From positions 1 to 22,996 of the IMG/VR virus record IMGVR_UViG_3300028581_000258: DNA of 22,996 nucleotides. One strand, written 5' to 3'. Positions 1 to 3,939 of this stretch are shown here, piece by piece. The notes below the pieces were generated by a model. That model saw only the letters and a list, made by a program, of their open reading frames with translations, searched no databases and was not told the DNA's origin. The DNA comes from a virus. Made by a program: the position numbers and the translations under genes. Positions within the stretch are counted from its first letter, which is position 1. Each line of letters begins with the position of its first letter.

Positions 1-46
1 GCACGACGCCTTCGCCGCGGCCGCGGCCGCGGCGAAGGCGTCGTGC
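1..46. repeat. Perfect 46-bp palindrome at the left edge
   Basis: Bases 1-46 equal their own reverse complement without a mismatch; the axis lies between 23 and 24. The centre is a GCCGCG-type run that is self-complementary by itself, but the outer 13 bases on each side are ordinary sequence and still match. The palindrome lies inside the 3' part of a minus-strand gene and would make that protein end in an alanine run. It may be a fold-back assembly or amplification artefact, a hairpin end of a linear replicon, or a chance-expanded alanine codon run. Sequence beyond base 1 is needed to decide. Confidence 0.9.
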
Positions 47-132
47 AGTTCGTTGGGGATGCGGACATTAAACGGGATTTCCATCCGGTTGACCGGGGCG
101 GTTTTCTTTTTAGATTCGGGTTTATTGGCCAT
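1..132 (-). CDS. Ribbon-helix-helix-type DNA-binding protein, partial (3' end missing)
   Basis: The visible 44 residues start MANKPESKKK, a basic tail, followed by MEIPFNVRIPNELHDAF. That stretch looks like the beta strand and first helix of an Arc/CopG-type ribbon-helix-helix repressor. The start is the ATG at 132, preceded by AAGGAA five bases upstream and only 11 bases after the lipoprotein stop, so it is the last visible gene of the minus-strand operon. The gene runs off the left edge. Its last visible residues (an alanine run, then KASC) are encoded by the perfect palindrome and may not be the true sequence. A small regulator at the operon end would suit local control, but this is inferred only from the short N-terminal motif. 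Confidence 0.55.
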   Translation of the reverse strand, partial: MANKPESKKKTAPVNRMEIPFNVRIPNELHDAFAAAAAAAKASC

Positions 133-143
133 GGATGGTTCCT

Positions 144-782
144 TTATAATTTATCAGAAAGTTTGTTTGCTTCCTGATATCGTTCTAGTTTTCCAAGTCC
201 AATGTGTCTGGCTTGCAAAACTAGGCTTTCTGGCTGCTGGTCGCGTGATGGAGTTCCAATAAGTGATCCATTTTCTGACAGAAAAAGGATTGGTTCTGGA
301 TAGTTTAATCCGACACTAACAACCATTCCATCTACATGAATGATGACGGAGTCATCATAGTTTAATACGGTTCCTGATGAAAATTTTTGTTTTAATGCAG
401 ATTTCAATGATGAGAAAGCATCTGTGGATAGATTTTCTTTAAAAATGATCCCAACATAAATTAACTGCTTATTGTAGAATGTAAGCACGGTATTTGATGC
501 TTCCGGGAATCGATCGTTTCTGTTGTAGACAAAAGTTTCTTTAGATCCGTTTGTGATGTTTTTTGTCACAAGTAAGCTCGAAAGAGTATTTGTTGCTTCT
601 TCTATGGAGCATCCAAGATGCATTCCGGCAAATTCGGCATTTAATCGTCCGGTGTAGTTAATCCAGTCTGATGAACGTTTTTCAATAACCGGAGCAGTCT
701 CGGGCATATATTCTGTGGTACATCCACAAGAAAAAAACGTCGTTATTATAAGCAGCAGTTTTGCGATCCAGTGTTTTTTCAT
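144..782 (-). CDS. Predicted outer-envelope lipoprotein, unknown function
   Basis: The protein has 212 residues. It opens with MKKHW, a hydrophobic stretch (residues 8-17) and a cysteine pair at C19 and C21, a type II signal peptide, so it is probably lipid-anchored after export. An upstream in-frame ATG at 812 would add ten residues. I prefer 782 because MKK begins the signal peptide and its ATG overlaps the TGA of the gene before it (ATGA). Near residues 53-65, AGMHLGCSIEEATN is like the G-x-x-G-x-S-x-E-E motif of several small envelope lipoproteins of the BamE/SmpA kind; this is only a resemblance. The coding sequence is strikingly AT-rich beside the GC-rich neighbours, a sign of separate origin. 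In phages such genes are often lysogenic-conversion cargo; no function can be assigned. Confidence 0.75.
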   Translation of the reverse strand: MKKHWIAKLLLIITTFFSCGCTTEYMPETAPVIEKRSSDWINYTGRLNAEFAGMHLGCSIEEATNTLSSLLVTKNITNGSKETFVYNRNDRFPEASNTVLTFYNKQLIYVGIIFKENLSTDAFSSLKSALKQKFSSGTVLNYDDSVIIHVDGMVVSVGLNYPEPILFLSENGSLIGTPSRDQQPESLVLQARHIGLGKLERYQEANKLSDKL

Positions 783-1114
783 GGTGAAATTCTTAAAAGA
801 AAAACCCTGCATGGGGCGTTGGTGATGGTAAGGACTGGTCCGGCGGGCACGTAAACGGCGATGGCCGGTTTTAGTGACAGTGCGGAGGCATAGCGGTTTG
901 CTTGTTCAACGGCTTTATCAGCGCGTTCAATAGGGTCAACTTCAATGGCGTATTCATCGGTTACGATATCGCACCGGCCGCCGAAGTTGACAACCTCCAG
1001 CCGGCCTTTGAAATACTGATCATTCGCCGCAACCTGCCAATCCCGTTCGCGGAGCGATCCGCTTGCCGAGATCAGCAGGTTGGTTAGAATGATCGTTGTG
1101 ATCAGATTGGTCAT
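779..1114 (-). CDS. Small exported protein resembling a PD-(D/E)XK nuclease fold
   Basis: 111 residues. The first 20 (MTNLITTIILTNLLISASGS) form a likely cleavable signal peptide. The mature part contains GRCDIVTDEYAIEVDP around residues 46-61, then a helix rich in A and Q and a strand (KPAIAVYVP). This order resembles the D...(D/E)-x-K strand pair followed by a helix of small PD-(D/E)XK-like exported proteins, but the usual lysine after the second acidic residue is not obvious, so catalysis is uncertain. The ATG at 1114 overlaps the TAA of the YHYH gene by one base, and its TGA overlaps the lipoprotein ATG by four. No clear ribosome site precedes it, so translation is probably coupled to the gene upstream. 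Fold and role are inference. Confidence 0.65.
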   Translation of the reverse strand: MTNLITTIILTNLLISASGSLRERDWQVAANDQYFKGRLEVVNFGGRCDIVTDEYAIEVDPIERADKAVEQANRYASALSLKPAIAVYVPAGPVLTITNAPCRVFLLRISP

Positions 1115-1248
1115 TAGTGGTAATGATAGGTGTTGTTTTTGTGATCCCAGCGGCCGCCGTTCTTATCGGTACGTCCGGAGTGGGCGAATGACTGCGCGGC
1201 GAGCATGGTTATTGTAACGGCCAGCAATAGAAGCAATTTCTTCTTCAT
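1114..1248 (-). CDS. YHYH-type small exported protein
   Basis: 44 residues. MKKKLLLLLAVTITMLAAQSFA is a textbook signal peptide with a cleavage site after A22. The mature peptide is only 22 residues: HSGRTDKNGG (23-32) and, at the end, YHYH (41-44). The pattern HSGRTD-x-NGG-...-YHYH is the hallmark of the short YHYH family, whose clustered histidines suggest metal binding; its function is not established. The start ATG at 1248 is preceded by GAAAGGA five to six bases upstream. It is the first gene of a minus-strand operon, followed by the exported nuclease-like protein with a TAATG overlap. The protein acts outside the cytoplasm. Confidence 0.75.
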   Translation of the reverse strand: MKKKLLLLLAVTITMLAAQSFAHSGRTDKNGGRWDHKNNTYHYH

Positions 1249-1305
1249 GGAGCGTCCTTTCAGTTAAGTGGTGAATGTTGCGATTCTATAGGGGTGAAAA
1301 AATAA

Positions 1306-1334
1306 TTCAAAATAATAGTTGGCAAACCTATAGG
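1306..1334 (+). promoter_or_regulatory. Candidate sigma-70-like promoter for the ribbon-helix-helix genes
   Basis: TTCAAA at 1306-1311 and TATAGG at 1329-1334 are separated by 17 bases, with an AT-rich spacer. The operator-like 12-mer begins two bases after the -10 box and the first ATG is at 1368. A repressor on that site would block initiation. Both boxes are imperfect matches, so this is a candidate only. Confidence 0.4.
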
Positions 1335-1335
1335 G

Positions 1336-1347
1336 GGTGTGTACACC
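1336..1347 (-). promoter_or_regulatory. Operator-like 12-mer, copy 1 (inverted)
   Basis: Reads GGTGTGTACACC on the plus strand, the exact reverse complement of GGTGTACACACC found twice downstream. It contains the palindrome TGTACA, sits directly after the candidate -10 box and precedes two genes for ribbon-helix-helix proteins, which often repress their own promoters. Binding is inferred. Confidence 0.5.
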
Positions 1348-1367
1348 TATTGTTGTGAGGGCGAGAA

Positions 1368-1556
1368 ATGGCAAACCAGAGAGCAAAAAATAAAAAAAGT
1401 CTCAGCGGGTGGGTCGACGAGGATGTCGCCGCTGAAGTAAATCGCATTGCCGAGGAAAAACACATTCCAAAGAGCGAAGCGATGGAGATGCTTGTTAAAG
1501 AGGGAATGGCTGTTTACAACGCCCAACACGAGAAGAAGGGAAAGAAAAATGGCTAA
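1368..1556 (+). CDS. Small ribbon-helix-helix (CopG/Arc-type) protein
   Basis: 62 residues. A basic N-terminus (ANQRAKNKKS) leads to SGWVDEDVAAEVNRIAEE, then HIPKSEAMEMLVKEGMAVY. This is a short strand followed by two helices with a serine at the second helix start, the ribbon-helix-helix pattern, which binds DNA as a dimer through the strand. The C-terminus (EKKGKKNG) is basic. The ATG at 1368 follows GAGGGCGAG. It is the first plus-strand gene after the divergent control region and overlaps the next gene, a second protein of the same kind, by eight bases. A copy of the repeated 12-mer lies in its promoter, so autorepression is likely. It could also be an antitoxin, but no toxin is adjacent. 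Confidence 0.65.
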   Translation: MANQRAKNKKSLSGWVDEDVAAEVNRIAEEKHIPKSEAMEMLVKEGMAVYNAQHEKKGKKNG

Positions 1557-1722
1557 GAAATACATTAGCGGCTTGGTTGATCCTGAAGTGAAAGAGTTCG
1601 TTGAAAAAGAAGCTTCCGCAGATGATCGCAGTGTCAGCTTCATGCTTAACAAAATTTTGTCTTTGGGTGTACACACCTATCAAAAAAAAGAGGGGCGTAA
1701 GGCTCGTCACGCGGCGGCATGA
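1549..1722 (+). CDS. Second small ribbon-helix-helix protein
   Basis: 57 residues, starting MAKKYISGLVDPEVKEFVEK and continuing with DDRSVSFMLNKILSLGVHTY. The strand (KYISGLV) and two helices match Arc/MetJ-like ribbon-helix-helix repressors, with S29/S31 capping the second helix. A longer reading from 1447 would run inside the upstream gene in another frame and is rejected. The chosen ATG at 1549 overlaps the upstream gene by eight bases and is preceded by GAAGGGAAAG, a usable ribosome site. It resembles its neighbour in layout (X-SG-W/L-VD-E/P-x-V), so the pair looks like a diverged duplication. A copy of the 12-bp operator-like site is embedded near its 3' end. Confidence 0.65.
   Translation: MAKKYISGLVDPEVKEFVEKEASADDRSVSFMLNKILSLGVHTYQKKEGRKARHAAA
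1666..1677 (+). promoter_or_regulatory. Operator-like 12-mer, copy 2 (inside coding sequence)
   Basis: GGTGTACACACC within the second ribbon-helix-helix gene, where it encodes part of LGVHTY. It is identical to copy 3 and inverted relative to copy 1; with the following TAT it also shares CCTAT with copy 1. Confidence 0.45.
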
Positions 1723-1739
1723 GGGGTTTTTTAATTTGG

Positions 1740-1751
1740 GGTGTACACACC
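1740..1751 (+). promoter_or_regulatory. Operator-like 12-mer, copy 3
   Basis: GGTGTACACACC lies between the second ribbon-helix-helix gene and the leader ORF. Here the flanks extend it to the imperfect palindrome TTGGGGTGTACACACCCAA at 1736-1754. It sits just upstream of the AAGGAGA ribosome site at about 1758, so bound protein or a hairpin in RNA could affect the downstream genes. Confidence 0.45.
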
Positions 1752-1767
1752 CAATCAAGGAGACCAA

Positions 1768-1800
1768 ATGAGCACAATCTACAAAATGGAGGTACGGTGA
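1768..1800 (+). CDS. Ten-residue leader ORF
   Basis: ATG at 1768 encodes MSTIYKMEVR and stops at TGA 1798-1800, which overlaps the ATG of the zinc-cluster gene by one base. It has a strong ribosome site, AAGGAGA, five to six bases upstream. The TGATG junction suggests that ribosomes ending here reinitiate on the next gene. Its first residues resemble those of the gene at 2355 (MSTFDRMEV), so it may be the decayed start of a paralogue rather than a purpose-built leader. Confidence 0.4.
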   Translation: MSTIYKMEVR

Positions 1801-2015
1801 TGAGCTGCAGGACAATGATGACGTGTGATCAGTGCGGGCTGGATTTCGATATGGATGATCGGGGGCATTCCGTGCAGGCGATGATTTACACTAAAGATAA
1901 ATATAACGGGACAAAACACTACTGTTCCGCGACATGCATGATCAAGGCGGGTCCTGAACTCTTAAAAATTACGGGCGAACCGATTCCGGTTACTTCTTTG
2001 GGTGAGGGCTGCTGA
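1800..2015 (+). CDS. Small zinc-cluster protein, unknown function
   Basis: 71 residues, MSCRTMMTCDQCGLDFDM at the start. Four cysteines in two pairs (C9-x2-C12 and C42-x3-C46) suggest one bound zinc; HYCSATC at residues 40-46 is like a treble-clef or FCS-type finger. A longer in-frame reading from 1719 would begin inside the operator region. The ATG at 1800 is preferred because GGAGG lies eight bases upstream and it overlaps the leader ORF stop. The 3' end overlaps, by 26 bases, the end of a convergent minus-strand gene. Such fingers in phages often contact nucleic acid or host proteins; the role here is unknown. Confidence 0.65.
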   Translation: MSCRTMMTCDQCGLDFDMDDRGHSVQAMIYTKDKYNGTKHYCSATCMIKAGPELLKITGEPIPVTSLGEGC

Positions 2016-2184
2016 GATGTGTGTTCAGTCCTCCAGCGATAGAGCTGATGTGCGTAAGTACGGGAACGAGTTTTTTCAGCGCGGCGGCAAGTTCGGCGTT
2101 GGTCGGACTGTCCGGGAGCTGCTCAAGGTCGTGCGCAATCTGTCTCAGGTTGGAACTGTAGGTTGTGTGATCTGTATTCGCCAT
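1990..2184 (-). CDS. Small hypothetical protein, minus strand
   Basis: 64 residues, starting MANTDHTTYSSNLRQIAHDL. It is mostly helical, with a heptad-like part (LRQIAHDLEQL, then AELAAALKKLVPVL), and has no recognised domain. The ATG at 2184 has an excellent ribosome site (AGGAGGAGAG) ending four bases upstream, the best evidence that this strand is read here. A plus-strand reading overlapping it lacks any such site. It is the only minus-strand gene among plus-strand neighbours and is convergent with the zinc-cluster gene. Its own transcription and its antisense overlap with the 3' end of that gene could be regulatory. Function unknown. Confidence 0.6.
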   Translation of the reverse strand: MANTDHTTYSSNLRQIAHDLEQLPDSPTNAELAAALKKLVPVLTHISSIAGGLNTHLSSPHPKK

Positions 2185-2229
2185 TTTCTCTCCTCCTTCT
2201 GTTGGTTCGGTTCTCGGGTGATTACGCGG

Positions 2230-2259
2230 ACTGTACCGGCAGAAGGCAGGGGAACTCAA
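2230..2259 (-). promoter_or_regulatory. Weak candidate promoter for the minus-strand gene
   Basis: On the minus strand TTGAGT (2259-2254) and TACAGT (2235-2230) are 18 bases apart, about 46 bases upstream of the ATG at 2184. The boxes match the sigma-70 consensus only partly. It is listed because this isolated minus-strand gene needs its own promoter in this gap. Confidence 0.25.
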
Positions 2260-2280
2260 TCGAACTGTTTACCAAGGAAC

Positions 2281-2358
2281 CGGGAGCGCGCCCGGATTGA
2301 AGCCCGGCAATGGGAAATCAAGACGCTGGCTAAGAAAGTTTATGGAGGGATTTCATGA
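2281..2358 (+). pseudogene. Fragment of a terminase small-subunit gene (C-terminal part)
   Basis: In frame from 2281 the translation is RERARIEARQWEIKTLAKK followed by VYGGIS and a stop. The intact terminase small subunit at 12065 contains LRINARQWEIQRLMPKVYG; I count 13 identities over 19 aligned residues. The DNA also matches: GCCCGGCAATGGGAAATC (2302-2319) is identical at 12413-12430. No upstream sequence resembles the rest of that protein, and no start with a ribosome site exists in this frame, so it looks like a remnant left by recombination or deletion. Its TGA overlaps the ATG at 2355 by four bases, as a live gene's would, so a short translated product from the GTG at 2218 is not excluded. 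Confidence 0.6.
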
Positions 2359-2525
2359 GCACATTCGACCGGATGGAGGTTATTGCGGAGATCGAGGCGC
2401 TGGCGGAGTCGCTGGGGATGGAGCGGATGACGGTGCTGAGCAGGCTGGCTGATCTTCCGGACAACGATCTGCTGAAGCTGTGGAGCGCGATGAAGAACAT
2501 CAATGAAGTAACGATGAATGCTTAA
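2355..2525 (+). CDS. Small helical hypothetical protein
   Basis: 56 residues, starting MSTFDRMEVIAEIEALAESL and ending NEVTMNA. It is acidic and helical throughout, with a possible two-helix hairpin around LPDND (residues 34-38). GGAGGG ends five bases before the ATG. The ATG overlaps the stop of the terminase-small fragment (ATGA). It is the first intact gene of the long plus-strand operon. No family recognised. Confidence 0.6.
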   Translation: MSTFDRMEVIAEIEALAESLGMERMTVLSRLADLPDNDLLKLWSAMKNINEVTMNA

Positions 2526-2550
2526 TGCTGAGTGATAAGCGGAGATTGTC

Positions 2551-2808
2551 ATGAGCGACGAAAGCGAAAAACCAATTCTGATTACCCGCGTGGAGACCAA
2601 GGTCGTTGTTAAGGCGTGGGCTCCAGCGAATGATGTGCGGGACATTTTCGGTATTCCGGCGACGGCGCTGCGCAAGCTGGTTGAGGATGGCGACGTCCGT
2701 AAGAAGAAGATGCCTGGAGCCGAACAGCAGGCCGGAGCGACGTACTGCCTGCAAGACATTGTCGACTGGCTGGAAGGTCGAATCCCTGCACCGGAGGCGC
2801 GGGCATGA
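2551..2808 (+). CDS. Winged helix-turn-helix protein, excisionase/AlpA-like
   Basis: 85 residues. After a short lead the core reads VRDIFGIPATALRKLVEDGD (about 30-49), then KKMPGAEQQAGATYCLQDIVDWLEGR. A helix-turn-helix with a 'G-I-P-x-x-x-L-R-K-L-V' pattern and a following wing, ending in a 'DIVDWL' helix, is typical of MerR-like excisionase and AlpA proteins and of phage DNA-binding proteins with that fold. The ATG at 2551 has GGAGA eight bases upstream, and the end overlaps the next ATG by four bases. Without an integrase in view, excision is only one option; it may control transcription or replication. Confidence 0.55.
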   Translation: MSDESEKPILITRVETKVVVKAWAPANDVRDIFGIPATALRKLVEDGDVRKKKMPGAEQQAGATYCLQDIVDWLEGRIPAPEARA

Positions 2809-3011
2809 CAACGAAGCGCGGGTATTGGAACCAGCAGGAAAAGGGGTCGGGAGTCAGGGATCAGCAGACAGCAACTCCTGAAAGGCGGCCGCGGCCGCAA
2901 CCAATTTTTGAACCGATGGAAGAGACGGGTGATTTTCGGGCGTGGTACCGGGAGAAATACGGGAAAGACCCGGTGAGCGGACAGCCTGTGCGGGAAGCGA
3001 TGAATGCGTAG
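2805..3011 (+). CDS. Hypothetical protein, 68 residues
   Basis: Translation is MTTKRGYWNQQEKGSGVRDQ and onward, with a proline/arginine-rich middle (PERRPRPQP) and a C-terminal helix with FRAWYREKYGKDP. It starts at an ATG overlapping the stop of the helix-turn-helix gene (ATGA), which argues for real, coupled translation. The N-terminal half looks disordered. Around 2884-2898 the DNA carries a run of CGGCCG repeats. No family recognised. Confidence 0.55.
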   Translation: MTTKRGYWNQQEKGSGVRDQQTATPERRPRPQPIFEPMEETGDFRAWYREKYGKDPVSGQPVREAMNA

Positions 3012-3046
3012 GGATTAAAGGGAAAACCAAAAACAAGGAGTCCAAT

Positions 3047-3496
3047 ATGTGCAAGGTGCTGATTAAAGAAGTCCGGAAGATCAAGAAGCCGGCCAAGAGC
3101 AAGGATGCTGAGAAACCGTGGACACTGCATTTTTTCGAGTGTCTGGTTTCGGTGGATGGATCGCCGGAAGAAGCGGTGCGGACGGTGAAGACGTTCGAGG
3201 ATGATATTGCCATGCAAATTTCCAGTCTGGACGCGGGCAAGACGCTGGAGTTTGAGGCCAAAAAGGAAGGCGACGCCGCTCCGTTCGAGTTTCTGATTCA
3301 GAAGCCGAAGCCGCCGAAGGCGCAGGGATCATTTAAGGGTCAGGCTTTGGGCCCAACAAACCGGCAGTGTGTGCTGAAGGTGGCTGTTGAGCTGAATAAG
3401 GCCAGATCAGAGGTGACGGGTGATATTCCTACCGCCAAAGAAATTATTGCCACAGCGGAAGAGCTGCTGGTGTGGTTGGAAGGCGGTGCCAAATGA
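3047..3496 (+). CDS. Possible OB-fold single-stranded-DNA-binding protein of phage type
   Basis: 149 residues. The N-terminal about 90 residues (MCKVLIKEVRKIKK... to FEFLIQKPKP) are predicted mostly beta, ending in a lysine/proline linker. The C-terminal part (RQCVLKVAVELNKARSEVT to TAEELLVWLEGG) is a helical module. A beta barrel of this size followed by a linker and a helix ending in 'W-hydrophobic-E-G' is seen in several phage DNA-binding proteins placed near recombination genes; this assignment rests on architecture only. The ATG at 3047 has AAGGAG seven bases upstream; an upstream in-frame ATG at 2942 lies inside the previous gene and is rejected. The stop overlaps the PcfK-like ATG. Confidence 0.5.
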   Translation: MCKVLIKEVRKIKKPAKSKDAEKPWTLHFFECLVSVDGSPEEAVRTVKTFEDDIAMQISSLDAGKTLEFEAKKEGDAAPFEFLIQKPKPPKAQGSFKGQALGPTNRQCVLKVAVELNKARSEVTGDIPTAKEIIATAEELLVWLEGGAK

Positions 3497-3939
3497 GCCC
3501 GTTTGCAGAAAACCGTTTAAACCTGACTCCAAAAGGCCCTACTGAACAGCGGATCCTTGATTACCTGAATGAGAATGCTTCCGTCGTGCTGGCGGCGAAG
3601 ATCAATGCGGGCAAGAAGACACTGGCTGGCGCCGTGAAGTACGCGACGGATGAGGCGCGTAAGCTGGCCGGTGGCGGAGGATGCGTTTGCGTGGATGACG
3701 CGACGGTGTTCGGGTGGATCGTCCACTTCTTTGAAGAGGATGAGGTTGCCGAACCGAAAGGACAGGCGAAAGGCGTTGTCCGGACTCCGGCCGGCGTGAA
3801 GAAGCAGCCAAAGGCGGCCAAGCTGGTGAAAGAGGCCAAGCCGGCAGAACTGAAGCCAGAGAAGCCGAAGGGCCCCATTTTCCTAGAGCTGTTTACCAAT
3901 GATGAAATGATGGCGGTGAAGAAAGCGGTGAAGAAATGA
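3493..3939 (+). CDS. PcfK-like protein
   Basis: 148 residues. QRILDYLNENASVVLAAKIN (about 19-38), then a lysine-glycine stretch, YATDEARKL (50-58), and CVDDATVFGWIVHFFEEDEV (66-85) match the PcfK-like family: a short helical domain with a conserved 'D-D-x-x-x-F-G-x-x-x-H-[FY]-[FY]-x-E-D' motif. The C-terminal third is lysine/proline-rich and probably disordered. PcfK is named from enterococcal conjugative plasmid pCF10 and recurs beside PcfJ in phages and mobile elements; its biochemical role is unknown. It starts at ATG 3493, overlapping the upstream stop by four bases, and its own TGA overlaps the PcfJ-like ATG by four. The adjacent PcfJ-like gene strongly supports the call. Confidence 0.75.
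   Translation: MSPFAENRLNLTPKGPTEQRILDYLNENASVVLAAKINAGKKTLAGAVKYATDEARKLAGGGGCVCVDDATVFGWIVHFFEEDEVAEPKGQAKGVVRTPAGVKKQPKAAKLVKEAKPAELKPEKPKGPIFLELFTNDEMMAVKKAVKK

Larger units (their letters stand above)
1249..1367. promoter_or_regulatory. Divergent control region between minus operon and ribbon-helix-helix genes
   Basis: This AT-rich 119-bp gap separates two operons transcribed away from each other. It holds a direct repeat, CTATAGGGGTG at 1286-1296 and CTATAGGGGGTG at 1328-1339, about 42 bp apart. The second copy runs into the 12-bp operator-like site at 1336-1347. Promoters for both directions should lie here. Only a plus-strand candidate is reasonably spaced, and the minus-strand promoter is not clear to me. 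Confidence 0.5.

Noticed and set aside
2002-2358. Forward frame read as one 118-residue protein
   Set aside because: Only the last 25 codons resemble anything (terminase small subunit). The rest runs opposite a minus-strand gene with an excellent ribosome site, and no good start exists in this frame.
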